Part shown: positions 23,922 to 37,400 of the stretch, in pieces | Layout of the letters: each line of letters opens with the position of its first letter | How positions within the stretch are numbered: position 1 is the first letter of the stretch | NCBI GenBank assembly: GCA_022496185.1 | Contig: WTXG01000037.1 | Coordinates: 124,001 to 188,000 of the forward strand | DNA: 64,000 nucleotides | Reading direction: 5' to 3' | DNA from: Multifurca ochricompacta | Taxonomy: Eukaryota > Basidiomycota > Agaricomycetes > Russulales > Russulaceae | Position numbers and translations under genes: made by a program | The notes under the pieces: model-generated | The model's database searches: none | What the model saw: the letters and a program-made list of their open reading frames with translations, nothing else | What the model was told of the DNA's origin: nothing

Positions 23922-24998
23922 TAAGAGAAAAAAAAGAAAAAGGGAGGGTGTTGGGTGTTGGGTGTTGGGTATTGAGAAAGTGTTTTTTGTGTGTATGGGG
24001 AGCGAAGAAAAAGAGATAAAGCGAGAGAGAGAGAGAGAAAGGGAATGTGGGGGAGAGAAAGGGGGAGAAACGTATGGGTGTGTGTGGGGGATATGGTATG
24101 GGTATGGTATGGGGTATGGTATGGTATGGTATTGGGTATGAGTACGAGTATGGGGATGTGCGATGATGCAGACCGATTACATCGAGGGTGTGGAAACCTT
24201 AAGTATCAAGTATTATATTGTGATTGTGTATTGTGTTAGTTGTTATTACACAGACAGAAAAAATATGCTCCATGATCATCGAGGCGAGTTCGGCGTTGTG
24301 TGCCTCACATACACACACACACATACACACATATATATACACACTTTTGCTTTTACCTTTTGCTTTTGTGAGAAATCCCATTTACTTTCTTCTCTGATGG
24401 GGGGGGTTTTTGGTTTGGTATTGTTGGTAGAGACTTATCCTTCATGTTCATGTGTGTGTTCGTTTGTGTCGTCGTTTTTGTTTTTTTTGGGTTGGTTCGA
24501 GACTCTCCCGATCGGATATAGCAATGGTCCCTCTTTGCCTTTGCTTTTGCTTACTTATTTTGATAGGGTCGAGGGTCGAGGGTCGAGGCCTCACCCCCTC
24601 GCCCCCCCCCCCGTTCCACCCCGGAGCTAGCCAGGGTCAATCAGTCAATGTCATGTCATCAATGTCATTTATTCATGTCATTCCTCCTCATGTGACCCAC
24701 CTAAATTCAGCCAAGAAGCTTTCCCTATTTTACCCACACGGGCCGGCCTCGGCGTATCTCTCTCTCTCTCTCTCTCTAGAACGAACCGAAAAAAAAATGA
24801 AAAAGTCAAAATATCTTCGACCAAGCTAACAAGGGAACATAAGAAGAGAGTAGAATGAGGAGGGGGGGGGGGAAAGGCAGTATAGCAGCAAAAAATATAG
24901 TTTTTTTAATGTATGTATGTATGTGTATTATTATTAGCGGGCCGGCCGGGATCCAGAGCCCCGAGCCCAGAGCCCAGCACCCAACCCCCCCTCCAAAC
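23922..24998. other. Intergenic, repeat-rich
   Basis: Upstream of the Ett1-like gene and downstream of the DPAP gene. Contains GGGTGTT heptamers at 23945-23972, a GGTAT pentamer array at about 24091-24132, CA/TA dinucleotides near 24308-24341 and a GGGTCGA repeat near 24566-24588. No gene seen. Confidence 0.45.
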
Positions 24999-27900
24999 TC
25001 ACCAACCCCGCCGTCGTCCACCTTTTCCCCACTTTTCTAACAAAAAGCCTGTAAGGTACTCGTATAACTCCCGATTAGCTCCCCGAGTTCGAATGCTATG
25101 ATCGCTACAAAGTGTGTGTGTTTGTGTGTGAGACTCCAAAAAAAAACAAAACAAAAAACAAAAATAAAATAAAAAATAAAAGGGAGAGAGGGAGGGGAGG
25201 GTTGCGCAACAAGCTGTTACTTCTGTTTGCTTGATGCTCCCCCCCCCCCCCTCCTTCTCTCATGGACCTCGACAGACAGACAGACAGACAGACAGACGGA
25301 CAGAGACGGACGTACCTATCAGTGAACATCCTGAACCGGTAGTTCCGTATGTGCGCTTTGTTGAACATATCCACCAAATGCGCCGAATTCGAAAAGTGTA
25401 CATTATCGTCTCCGCTTCCATGAGCGAGCAAATAGTCCACCTTGTCGAATGCCGTCACGTTTGAGACTGAAGCATTGACGTATCCACCAGGATTCAGCAC
25501 GGGTAAATTCATGTAACGTTCAGTGTAGATCGAATCTTCAAAAAAAAAAAAGGTAAGTTCATTTTTTTTTTCAAAAACCACCACCGCCCATCCACCATCA
25601 GCTTTAGTGCGAAGGGTAATGAAGAATCTAAACCTAACTGTCTTTGACTTACCATATAAGCGCCAACTCGTGACAGGCTACATCAGTAAGGGTCCATATG
25701 CACCACATGCAATCCATCCATCCACCCATCATCCCAATTAGTTATGAATGACGGCAATCGGAGAAAAAAGGTGAGAAGGGGAGGGGGAAACACGTACGGC
25801 GACGGCCATTGCCAAAGAATGAATGCCCGCATCGGCTTCGACCACTTTTGAACTCATGAAACCTCCATAAGACTGTGCGTAAAAAGGCCAACTCTCCGCA
25901 TCAATCTCTATCGCATAAAAAAAAGAAGAGGGGAAGGGGCGGAAGTGGATACGCAGGTCCGAGCAGCGGAGTTATCAAAAACAAAAAAAAAAAACGTAAC
26001 GTACCCATCCCCAAATCCCTATTCGCTTAGGGTCAACGTAATCTTTCGAAGCCCACAACCTGCCACGAAAAAGAGTCTTGTTCAATTCAAAGGAAATGAT
26101 AAAGGACAAGGGCGGGTGTAGGGGGAAAGGGGAAGGGGGAAGGGGGGGGGAGAGAGAGAGGGGAAAAATATAAAAAAAAAGAAATATTTTAATTGAAAAA
26201 GGACAGGGCTCACCGCGCTGCGTTTACTTGGTCTCGTACCTCCCAAAAGCCAAGGTTACCTTTAACCGGATTGCGCAGGGCGCGACCTTTGTAACCCGTA
26301 CCACGACCGTCGACTATCACAATGACGTATTGCAAGCCGCACGCGAGATATGCGTGCCAATCGAGGTCGAAGGAAGCGCTCACGAGTTGAGAGCCTGGAC
26401 CGCCGTACCTTTAATTATATATTATTTATGTAAGTATTGAGTGAGCAATCGTCACCAACGGCTTTTTTTAAGACGACGGAGGGGGGGAAGGGGTGGGAGA
26501 AAAAAAAAGAAAAAAGAGAGAGAGAGAATTGGGAAAAGATCATCAAAGCTTACACGCGGAAGAGCACTGGGTATTTTGTCCGTCCGGAATCGTCCATATG
26601 TGGCGGACGTAATTCGACCGCGTTCAACTCTGCGTAAAATAATAATTCGCCGCGCCGGGGGGGAGGGGGGGGGGGGGGTTGGGGGTTTGTTAATTTGATT
26701 GAAACAATTGGACCGAGCCAGAAAAAAAAAAGGGGGTGTGTGCAAGTGGTGAGTTAACATTGTATTGGCCGACAAGTTCCCGCTGGGGGGAGGGAGGGAC
26801 ACTTCTTACCGTAACCATCGCTGTCTATTGTCGTATGCTGAATGATTGGGGTCTCGAACCTGCTCCAGGTGGCATTCAGTCTTGAGTTATTGTTCAACAC
26901 AAGGTCAAAGCCTGAGAGAGAGCCCATTCCGCTTCAGCTCAGTTGTAAATAATACCCAAACCCCTTTCCCCCTTCCTTACCTGGATCGTTGGTTTTGACA
27001 AGGCGCTGCCATGGTACGTTCGGTCCGTCATAACTTAACAGATAGAAACCAGCTTCTGGAGAAAAGGCGGCAGAATATCGTCCCAAGGACGAGGCATCAG
27101 TCAGCGGGGTTAGCTGCGGAATCGGTGCAAGATCGGTGAATTTGCGAGAACTATCGAGGGGGAGAGGGACGAAGAAGACGTTCCGACCGACAGAGGACGG
27201 ATTGGCGGCTTGAAAGTACCTGTAAAGTGTAGCGTATAGGCAATCACCACGCTTTCGTCAGAACTCACGGCTTATTTTCGGGAAAAGAAAAGCAAAAAAA
27301 GGTTTGAAAATCAAAACGGTCAGAAATAAACGCACACTACCCCTTTCTCAAGGTCAACGGCCTGAATACCCCCGGTAACCTCCCATGACCCTGTGGTCAG
27401 GAATTGAGGGACCTTTGCACTCGCGGGGCTAAACAATGCGATGTGGTTATAACCATTCTTGTCCGGTACAATGTCCAAATAAGACGGGAGGCCACTCGCG
27501 GAAAAACTTTCCGGAAGGGGATAGACCGTGTGCTCAGTTTCGATCCAGCCCTCATCCGCCTCCTCCCCGTCCTGACCAAGTGTGCGCACGATGCGCCCCG
27601 TACGGGAATTAAGAAGCGAAGTATTCGCAACATCAAACAGGACAGCGGCGCCCGCGTCCGCGTTTCGGTTCACTTCCTTTAAGAGGAGTGTGTCGTCTCC
27701 GAGCCAGACAACGTCCATAATTATACTGTCGTTGAGTGGCTTTCGACCGTTCCATTCCAATTCGAGCGTCACATCGGCAGGATCGGGTTCGCTACCGAGA
27801 GCACTCTCGGAAAGGAATCGGTCCAAGTCGAACACGTGTACGGAAACGAGCGGGTTGGGATACCCTGGTTTCGGATAGCGCATCGTGAGCTGCGTGGTGT

Positions 27901-29275
27901 AGGGTACGACGGTATTTGAGTCATCTGTCGGGTTATAGATCGGGAAGGTATACTCCTCGACCAGGGTTTCGTCAAAGACAAGAAAGGCTACTTTCGACGA
28001 GTCGGGTGACCACCAGAGCGCATAATCAGAAGAAAAGACTTCTTCTTCGTATACCCAGTCAGGAACGCCATGGAAGAGGGTGGCGTTTCCGGAGTTGGTA
28101 ACCTGGATATGAGAAGCCCAAGGTCTATCCGGGGGAGGGGAAGGGGGGAGCGTAAGAAGGCAATATACGGAGCGGGCAATTAATCTGACGCTCACGAAGG
28201 AGACGGGACCACGTAGAGATCATTGTTCATGACATAGGCGATTTTCTCGCCCGTCGGGGACCATGTCGCATATGCAATAGTTGGAGGGTTAGAAGGAGGA
28301 ACCAGTGGGTATGTCTCCTTTGTTTCCAGATTGAAAATCCAGTAATTTCCGAAGCTTGACCAACGCCATTGCTGGGTAGCCTCACAGTGAATGCGAGGTC
28401 TACAATGCGGATTAGATGAGGCTGACCTTGAGGTGGTCGGCCTTAATTAGCATGTATTTCATGTCAGGGGACAGCTTCCAACTGGACCAAACCAGCCGAT
28501 TTCCTTGCTCCTACAATGTGTAGTTGGTTAAGGGCTACATGCGCGAAGCCATTAACCAGGCTCGCTCACATCTTTGAGATCGGAAATTTGAACAAGGTTT
28601 GTGGTGGTGTTAGAATTGAGGTCAACAAGCTTGATGAAACCTTCTCCGAAGACCGAAAATACACCATCTCCGGCTGTTAGGAATCCATCAGCTCCACAGT
28701 CACAAGGGTAATCGTAACAGTCTTAAAGCACACCCACACCCACACATACACACACATACCTTCTGGAACCCACGAGAGTGAGGTTCGGTCGACGGTGAAT
28801 GTACCGTTGAAGATGTGATCCATGGTGATGCGCTCATTCCCGGGTAAGGCGCGTTTTATGTCCTTGTAGGACAGAGCAGCAAAGAGACCTATCACACCGG
28901 AAAATGTCACAAGAGCAGCGAGAGTGAGGAGGAGACCTCGGACGGATGGGAACTCCTACGTCCAAGTGCCGTTATGTCCGAGGCTCACGCGACCGGCTCG
29001 TGGCTACGCACCTTCCGTCCACCAACGTAAAGACCGTTATCAGCAAACAGGTGACCGTGTTCGGCGCTGTTGAGCGGACTGGCACCATCCTTCTCTGTCA
29101 CCTTGTCCTCATCTTCGTCATCTGAACTTGGAACATCAAACGGACCCTCTCCATAGTAGATGGTTGGTCGTGTGAGTAAACCAGTGTGGGGCGTATCATT
29201 AAATTCTACTTCCCCATCTTCTTCCAACTGGTCATCTTCGTCCGCCTGAAATAGTGGATCATACTGTGAGGGCAT
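24999..29275 (-). CDS. Dipeptidyl aminopeptidase, S9B family (Ste13/Dap2/DPP4 type)
   Basis: Type II membrane serine peptidase that removes X-Pro/X-Ala dipeptides, usually in the Golgi or vacuole. The start at 29275 (MPSQYDPLFQADEDDQ) gives an acidic cytosolic tail, then one membrane segment (GLLLTLAALVTFSGVIGLFAALS). Many exons encode the beta-propeller, including WVYEEEVFSSDYALWWSPDS, with the paired Glu that bind the substrate N-terminus in this family. The catalytic domain shows GGPGSQ, VIVDGRGTGYKG and the nucleophile elbow WGWSYGGFM, split by an intron. The Asp lies in LLAHGSGDDNVHF and the His in DHSIRTRGANREL, and the stop is at 24999. The full family layout is present and no frame break was noticed, though all exon borders were not verified. 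Its promoter is shared with SYS1 on the other strand. Confidence 0.93.
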
Positions 29276-29555
29276 CTGCTGTAACGAATAACGAATGCCG
29301 GTGCGATGTTGCAAAGTCGTTCGACGTCGTTCGACGTTTGAAGAATATCAGTTCGCTACAACCAACACACCCAATAACCGCACCGTGACGAAATGTGACG
29401 TGACGTGACATACATTATGTTATGTTACGTGACATGAGTTAAATGTCAAGTCAAGGAAGGTCAAGTCAAGGTCATCAAGAGAAGGTCCTAGTGAGCCAGT
29501 GAGCTCAAGTGCCGCTGCTGCTCGCCGTAAGATTAAGATTTCAATACGTACCACC
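29276..29555. promoter_or_regulatory. Short divergent promoter, DPAP / SYS1
   Basis: 280 bp between two divergent secretory-pathway genes. It contains two close direct repeats (TCGTTCGACG near 29317-29336), a run of TGACGT/TGACA hexamers at about 29393-29410 that resembles CRE/ATF half-sites, and TCAAGTCAAGG repeats at 29447-29471. Co-regulation is an inference. Confidence 0.45.
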
Positions 29556-30384
29556 ATGGCACCTTTCAAAGCAACATCATGGGATCCGGTCATGATTATA
29601 TCCCAAGAACGTTTGCCTGCCCCGCTCAACCTTCCGGACCTTTACCCTAACCATTCTTTTTTCAGATCATGGCCCTACAATCCCTCCACTATCTCACTCT
29701 TGCCCTACTTGTTCCCCCTCTTCTCTCTATCTTTGCGGAGCCAGGTTCCCTGGAATATGAGGGTGGGGCTTTTAATGTTGGTACGTCAAAACCCTCTCGC
29801 CTTGATGGACTTGCTTACGCGAATCCGATGATCGATACGTAGGCATGTTGATGGACTGGCGCGAGATGGCCGGAAGACCAACATTCCGAAGATTACACGG
29901 TGAAGAACGCTGGTCATCTTTTACTGGCGCGTGGAGCGGCGGCCGGAAAGTCGCCGAAGGCCCCCGGTACATGGGTCCGGACGGTCGCGGTGATTATTTA
30001 CGAGGCTGGATCCTCGCCGCCTGTTGGGTCCTCGCATCAGTAGCTGAGTGGGTTTTTCTCCGCCCTTGCCCCGTTTGATCGCTGTTGACCTATCAGAACG
30101 TCTCTTGAAGTGTCTATTATCTATACCACCTAGTCCGACGGCCACGGCTCATCCTAGACTTTACTTTGACGTTGCTTTTCAACCATCTCGTCCTTACGAC
30201 TTACTATTCCGCTGTTCTTCCAACCTCACTCTTCTTCTGGGCTATCGTTCTTGGTAGCACCATTTTGACTTTGCTCCTTGCTGAGCAAATGTGTGTAAAA
30301 AGAGAGATGACCGAGGGCCTCGTGATTGCAACAAACAATTTGGATGCTGGCGACCTCGAGATGGGCGCGCTGCGAAGGGACTAG
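29556..30384 (+). CDS. SYS1: SYS1, Golgi four-span membrane protein (mutated first donor)
   Basis: Sys1 targets the Arl3/ARFRP1 GTPase to the late Golgi. The start at 29556 gives MAPFKATSWDPVMIISQ, then IMALQSLHYLTLALLVPPLL, SLEYEGGAFNVGMLMDWREM, GWILAACWVLASVAD, YLYHLVRRPRLILDF and FNHLVLTTYYSAVLPTSLFF, a very strong match to the family in order and spacing. Exons 29556-29606, 29666-29780, 29843-30047 and 30111-30384 join in perfect phase to 214 residues. The first intron is abnormal: the donor reads GAACGT at 29607 where GTACGT would be expected, while its acceptor is normal. This could be a base-call error or a real splice mutation. Other introns have standard borders. Confidence 0.93.
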
Positions 30385-31022
30385 AGCACGCGATAATCAC
30401 GCATTTTGGTCAGTTATGTTTCGTTTACTCGTGCTCGGCGCCCCGGTCTTTAGCTCAACGCTCATTTCGGTCCCACGCAGTGAAAGTTTCATACGCTGCT
30501 CGGATGAATGGTTCGCCGCAACTTTGTGCATCAAGTTTGGTTTCATGTGATGGCTTGCACTTTCGTCTCTCCATTTGTGGGATTCGATCTCGGTGACCCT
30601 GAGCTTGGCTACCAGCAGTGCGCCCCTTCCGCGGTAGTGGGTGTGAATTAATTAGGGCAGCTTCCGTACAGTTATGTGTATCAGAGTATGCATAGCTCCA
30701 TGGCTCCACCCACTGCGGCGTTATGCGCGTTATTATTTGGCTATCATCAGTTATTCAAATCTATATCCACCACATTGACATTCCGTTCTACTTCCCTAGC
30801 AAATCATTTCATTCATTCCATCGAATGCGTTCGTTATAAAAAAGAAAAAGTATTACCATAATACCGATTTCCATTAGAAATCCAACTTGATTTCATTTCC
30901 ATGATAATTAAACAACAAATCTTCTTTACCGGCCATACACAACTGACTGAATCTACCACTCTTATGGCATCTTTTCGTCAATTTAGATTTCGCCTCGCAG
31001 CCGAGGGGGGGGGGGGAGGGAA
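30385..31022. other. Convergent 3' region, SYS1 / GART
   Basis: Shared 3' flank of two converging genes. Nothing recognisable apart from a G run at 31006-31020 next to the GART stop. Confidence 0.45.
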
Positions 31023-31786
31023 TCAGGTTGGCGGAATTTCATCAAGGACCTTTCGCGTGCCCTCGACGATGATTTCCCATTCCGTTCGATGTAATCGCTC
31101 CTCATACGCCTCTAAACTCTCATCCTTTTTGATTTCCACCTCACGCACTATGACCGGTTCCCCTCGATCGACCTCCTTAACCACGCGATGCACCATCGCG
31201 CCGACTTTTTCAACCTCACCCTTCTGGAAGGCCTCATAGCTGCGCTCTATAGCATGGGCGCCGTCGAAAGCACCGGGCAACGCAGGATGCAAGTTGATCA
31301 CGGTCAACTGGCGCTGTTGGCCCACGGTGTCGAGGAATCCCTCACTAAAGACATGCATCCAACCGGCAAGCACGACGATATCCGGACGTGCCTCGAGCAC
31401 CATCCGCGCGATCTCAACGTCGTAAGTGTCGCGCGTGCGTTTAGGATCGGCCTTGAGGTAAGGCTGTAGCGCGAGATAACCCGTCGGGATGGGCGGGTCG
31501 GCGTTAGCGGCGCGCGTGAGTCCGTAGGCGGCTTTGCGGTTGGAGATCACGAGGACGATCTCCACGTCGGGTAACGCGGGCGTATTCTGCGCATCGATGA
31601 GAGCTTGTAGATTCGTCCCTGCGATGTGGGGGAGGGGAGGGCAGAGGGCGAGTAGCAAATAGGCAATGTTCGTGGGGCGGGTGAGATCTCGATCTATTTG
31701 GGCTACAGACCTGATCCTGATATAAGGACAACTATGCGTCGTCGTCGTCGTCGTTGTTGTTGTTGTTGTTGTGCTGCGTCAGCCAT
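31023..31786 (-). CDS. ADE8: Phosphoribosylglycinamide formyltransferase (GART)
   Basis: Transfers a formyl group from 10-formyl-THF to GAR in de novo purine synthesis; cytosolic. Two exons, 31786-31711 and 31618-31023, join in phase to 223 residues, a normal monofunctional length. The phosphate-binding loop LISGSGTNLQALID is split by the intron. Other family blocks are VISNRKAAYGLTRA, LAGWMHVFSEGFLD, the catalytic NLHPALPGAFDG with Asn and His, and GAMVHRVVKEVDRGEPVI with the conserved Asp. The first codons (MADAA, six Gln, six Arg) come from a CAA/CGA triplet run directly in front of the first beta strand (IVVLISGSG). This is an unusual N-terminus and this start is the only upstream ATG in frame that I found. 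Confidence 0.95.
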
Positions 31787-34411
31787 CCGTAGTGTCGTCG
31801 TGTCTGGGTGAGCAGAGCAGAATGAATCTATTCTTTATTTATTAATTATATATTAATGAAATCGTCCGCCATGCCGCGGCAGCCGCGGTTCGGTTAATAT
31901 CACGTGGTTCGTCAAGTCTTTTTTGTTGCTTTTTTGAGCGAGCTTTCAGCCACTTTGGGAGACTGAGACTGATTGATTATGAGCTGAGCTGAGCACTTTC
32001 CCAACCCAAGGATGACTGTCCTTGTCCTTGTCTTTCTCTTTGAACTTGCTCCACCACCATTGCTCTTTTGCCTGGTTTGCCGATATTTTGTGTGCATCCA
32101 TAGCTCACAGCTGCATTTATCTTCAATGAATCCCGTAATGCGTTGATGCCAAGCAAGCTATATATCGCTAATTTCGCCGTGTTCCTGCGTCGCTGGCAGC
32201 TGCTTCGTTCGGAAGTTGCAGCTCAGGCATTCGATCCCCGTTTAGTTTGCATTCTCTCCTACTGTGTTTGTTTCGTTATACCTCCCTTACTGCGTTTACG
32301 ATCTGTAATAGTGGGTTATCGCTTGATCAGAAGATGACGAGGGCTTGATCGCACGCTCCTCGTCCAGGGCAGGGCACCAACACTTATATTTTTTCATATC
32401 CTCTAGGCGGCTCATATGGTCTCGAATTCCATTGCTGCCTGACTGTGATATTTTACTTCCTAACTTTCCTCAGAAGTTTGTGGTCACCCGTGCTGAGTTT
32501 CGATGTTTATAGGGTGGCCAAGTGGCGGCGAGGCGCGATTGGTTATCAGCGCACGTTTGTTTGGGTCTGCTGCTCGAGCATTCCCTCCTTTCTGTCTGTT
32601 ATATCCATCCATCACTGTGCATGACCCTCGCGCATGTGCGTTTCGCTACAGTTTCACGGACATCCGTCGGTATGTGGCTCGCTCATCCACTGCCACCTCA
32701 TCGATAGGCTATGCTCCGGTGATTACCTGGCCGCCGTAATCCTCCTATCCTCGTAGCAATGTGCGTTTCCAGGATCCTGTCTTCGTTCCGCATGCTTCGA
32801 GGCTCCAAACCGACCGACTGCTGGAGCGCCACACCTCGTTTCGATTTGCCACTATTTTTCTTTTATTTTTCTTTCTTCTCCTTGCACGTTCTTTTAAGTT
32901 TGACAACTTTTTGACCTATCCATGTATGCTTGATGATACAAGAACTACGCATCTCTGCAGTCTTTATGTGAGTTTTAGGAATGGGGGCATCCGAACTTCG
33001 ACGCCACTTGCGGTCATCTGACCTCATGTCTGTCCCCTCTCTTTACACCCTTATACCGCGTGGCTGATGTTTTGGATCTCTTATGATGTTCGAGGCGGCG
33101 CAATCGTATCTGCTGTGCAACAGAAAACGTCATATTGTGGTCCACATGCTCACGCCCGTTTTGCTGCGAGGGTGTGTCTTCCTGCAGGTTTTTCCTCCTT
33201 CTCCTCCTCCCCAGCTCCCCATTCCCATCCCCTCCCCTTCCATATTCTTCTAATTGTTGCCGCGGACTTAACCCGCTCTGACTTTTATCTGAAAAATAAT
33301 AATAAAGGCGATGGTGTTGGGTCTCGGCCATCCGGGCCGATGAAGGTAAACTGCCTTTGGTTACCTCCGCACCCGTTGCAGGCCACGGCATGCATTTTTT
33401 TTTACAGCCCCGCTAGCATCTGTATGAGTCTCGTGGCAGATCCTCGCTTGTCCGCCGTGATTCTAACGGTGAGCATTAACTGTATACATACATTCTCATG
33501 CTTTACCTGCCACTCAGGTTAATATTAGTGAGCACTTAATGGAGTAAGATTTCCATTCAATTTCGCCATATTCCCGGTCCCTAGACCCATTGAGAACACG
33601 TTCATGTCCTCATGTCCCTGGTCCCCGGCTGCTTGGTGGTGAGTGGTGAAATCTTATAGTTCCCTCTCACATGCATGCACACTTACCCAACGCCCCCTGA
33701 ATCCAAATTTCCTAGAGATGGGAGTAGAGTGGATAGTAGATTCTCGCTTCTTACTATATATCAACAGGTATCATTAGATTGGGGCTCCGCATGGTATCCC
33801 ATGAACCATGAACCCTGATACAAGTGGATAGCTCATGAACTCCCATCAATGATCATTCAGCTTTTTTCCCCTTCAATACGACTGAAGGCACATCTTGTCA
33901 AAGAGGCGTCTTCTCGGGTACTGGTTTCCCAAAGAATGCGCTTGTCTCACATAGACATCACAGGGTCGGTACCCATGTCGGAACTGCGTCAAGATCCAAA
34001 CGGCGATACGCGAGGTATTCCATATGCTGATATGGGAACAACTCCGCCACATTCAGTCGAAACAATGGTAACTGCGCCCACGAAACTCGTCTGGCGAATT
34101 CCCATACTTTCTAAGTTGCCATGAATTCTCTGCGTGTTGATTGATGGACTCTAGAACGTCGTGGCTGACTTACCGATCCGGCATGGTCCTGGAAGGAAGG
34201 AATGGACGATCAGTGAATAGACCACGCTGTCGTCGCCACCAGTTCCCGCTAGTTGGTTCACGTTGCCAAAATACCGGAATCGTTGGCGCCCCCTCGCACG
34301 AGGTGTCCCGGTTCGCATATAAAGCCCCTTTACCGCGACTCGAGTATGCATTTTCTTCCCCCCCCCCCCCCTTTCCCGATTCTCTCTTCCCGTCACACTT
34401 GTATATGAACC
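31787..34411. other. Long intergenic region, GART / BCS1-like
   Basis: About 2.6 kb between divergent genes. Frames at 32143, 32503 and 33067 on the plus strand have no recognisable domain. The plus strand is pyrimidine-rich, with TGAACCATGAACC repeats near 33800. A 5-codon upstream ATG frame overlaps the BCS1-like start at 34405. Long 5' leaders or a non-coding RNA are possible but not shown. Confidence 0.4.
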
Positions 34412-37400
34412 ATGGAGGCCGTTAAGGGCTTTTTGGCACCACTTGGTCTCAACACTAGTTCCATCCAAGACACATTGGTGCGTAGCCCATTCTCCATCCT
34501 AGGATGTGTGACTTGAGCTATCGCCTTGAACAGAAACTGGTCGTCATTGGAGGCACAGTCGAGACTGCTCGGAGGGCTTCAATATCAGCGTGGAACGGAT
34601 TTGTGGACTGTTCGTAATATACTCATTTCTCATTAAAGAAAACGTTGTTTCTTGGTTGGCTGAAGCAAAAGTCGTTAGCTTTCTATCTTACCGCACATTT
34701 CAGCCAGGAGGATTACCCATATGATTGGCAAGTCCACTTTATCACCTCAGGCGCGCATGTCCACTCATCGCTGTTGTTCTTTGACAGGTTGATGCACTGG
34801 CTTTCTAAGGTTCGTGACAACCCGGAAGCAATAACTAACCCATGAACTGAACTGCCGTCAATCCCCGCGGAAAACAGCAACCGGCGTGGGGCCGCAGTCG
34901 GGAGTTTGAGATTACAACACGTTCCGTTGGCCGAAATCAGTTAAATCAATCGACGACCGGGGATCTGGATGAGGAGGAAATGGATGAGGAAGACGAGAAC
35001 GAGCTGGAACATGGTCGCCGCAAGCGCAAAGTGGCGTTCATGCCTAGTCCTGGTGTGTCACCAGTTCCCGCTCGGCTTTTTCGCACTAGCCCCAACGGAA
35101 TTTTTTTTTTTTTTTTTTTCGCGCTAAGACACGACGCACACTATTTACTACCGCGGTCATTGGCTGAAGGTGAGCCCACCCCCTCCCCCCACCCCCTCAC
35201 AATCGCGCGGATGATCCCAAAAATGGGAGAATGGTTGACGCCGGGCATCTCAGATAACACGGACCCGTCGATACCAGGACTATGGCCACTATTCGGCCCT
35301 GAAAATAAGGTGCGCCGGAGAGCCGCCGAATTACGTTTTCGTTCTCAAAATGGGGGGGGGGTATGTTTTATCTAGTGTCGTCGCGCGGAATAACGACATC
35401 CTCAAGCGGCTCGTGCTAGAGGCAAAGCGTGAATATGAGAAGGACGCCGAGCACCGCGTGCACATTTTCATGGCAGACACGTAAGGGCGCAATTCCACAT
35501 TCGGTGATATGATAATAAAACTCGTTCATTGCCAGGACGTATGCATGCTGGAGATGGAATGGTGCACGCCAGAAGCGTCCCATGAACTCGATAGTTCTGG
35601 AACCGGCCGTCAAGGAGATGCTTTTAGCGGATTGCCGAGATTTCCTGCGCTCTGAAGATTGGTACGTCCCATTCCTTTAGAGTTCAATTTGCGAGAGAGG
35701 GGGGAGTGTTTACATGTGGTTTTTTTGCAGGTACGCTGAAAGGGGTGGGTTCATGTTCATTAAACGTCGTTGCAACGTAAAGGGGGTTCCAGATGCTTAC
35801 GATCCTATTCCGGGTTAAGGGATACCCTTCCGACGTGGCTATCTGCTACACGGCGTTCCGGGGAGGTACGTGCATGCCCCGAATGATCTTTGAGGGGCCC
35901 TCCTCCTCACAATAAACAAGCCCACTGACGTCATCCTCAAAAGTGGCAAGACTTCACTCATTCATTCGCTCGCTGGCGAACTTGGACTGGACATTTATGT
36001 TGTCAGTCTTTCATCGAAAGGGTGCGTATTCGGTTCCTCTACTCCCCTTTCTTTTTGGTCAGTTCTTCCGGTTAATTTCGGGTGTGGGGGAAAAAAAAAA
36101 AATAGAATGAGTGATAATACATTAACGACATTAATGGGAAACGTCCCATCACGGTGAGTTGAATCCCCGAAAGTAAATGAAAAGGGGGAGAGGGGGGCTG
36201 TGTGATTCTCAGACGCTTTTCATCTTATAGATGCATATTGCTCTTAGAAGATTTGGACGCCGCATTCACACGCGGCATCAGTCGTGATTCTACGTCAACG
36301 GGTGCCCCAACAGCGCCCACCAAGGCGGCAGCTGAAGCCAATGATGGCTCGACTCTCAGTCTCAGTGGCCTCTGAATAGTCTCGATGGGGTAGCGGCTGC
36401 CGAAGGCCGGTGCGTCTCCTTTTTTCGGTTTTTTCCCCCTCCCTCCCCTCCCCACGCTCCCACGCTCCCCTCCCCCTCCGCCGCCTCCCCCACCCCACCC
36501 AAACCGTTTCGGCTAATTGCCTTTTTATTATTATTATTTATCATCATCAGGCTTCTTTTCGCTACGACCAATCATATCGAACGTCTCGATCCTGCACTGA
36601 GCAGACCCGGACGTATGGACGTTTGGGTCAATTTCACCAACGCGACCAAGTGGCAGGCGGAGGGCATCTTCAAATGTTTCTTCCCATCCAGACCGTCTGA
36701 ATCTTCTTCTTCTTCTTCTTCTCCCTCCTCCTCCTCCCCCTCTTCCTCTTCCTCAGCATTGCCATCAACATCGTCCTTGTTATTATCGACGTCTAGTGGT
36801 GACACCTCACAAAAGAATCCCCCTGGATCCAGGCGCAAGGCTTCGGCGCATGCCGTACCCATTCTGGAAGAGGCGGAAATTGCCCAGCTCGCCAAGCGCT
36901 TTGCTGATGCGATCCCTGAGGGCGAGATGAGTGTACGGCCCGGTTTTTTTTTTTGGGCATAGATCCGTTTTCAGGGCCTAGTTCTCACGCGGGATTACCA
37001 CTTAGGTCGCTGGTCTGCAAGGATATCTACTCAAGAATAAGACACGCCCACGTGAATGCGTAGAAGAAGTCGGCGAATGGTGAGGCTTTCTTCTATTTCT
37101 GGGGGGGGGGGGGGGGAGGGGATGGGGAGAGAGGGGAACAAATTTCCCCATTTTGATGCCGACGGGGAGCTGACGTTTTTTACCCGCTATAGGATACAAC
37201 AAGAGCGTGAGGCGAGAGCCCGGATCAAGCGGGAGAAAGAGGAGGTGAGCGAATTCGCCCGCCGCCAACCATAAAGAAAGAATAAAAAAAGTCTAATCGT
37301 GTATCTTAGCGTGAGGCAAGAGAGAGAAAGGAGGTATGAATAGCCCTTTTTTTTTTTCTTGCTAGAACCTGTCAATGGCGGCTAATACGAACCTTCGCGA

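Noticed and set aside
29276..29314. Upstream extension of DPAP to 29314
   Set aside because: It would start at TTG; ATG at 29275 fits the acidic cytosolic tail.
32143..33522. Plus-strand frames between GART and the BCS1-like gene
   Set aside because: Residue patterns look random (rich in Cys, Arg, Ser), with no splice-linked continuation.
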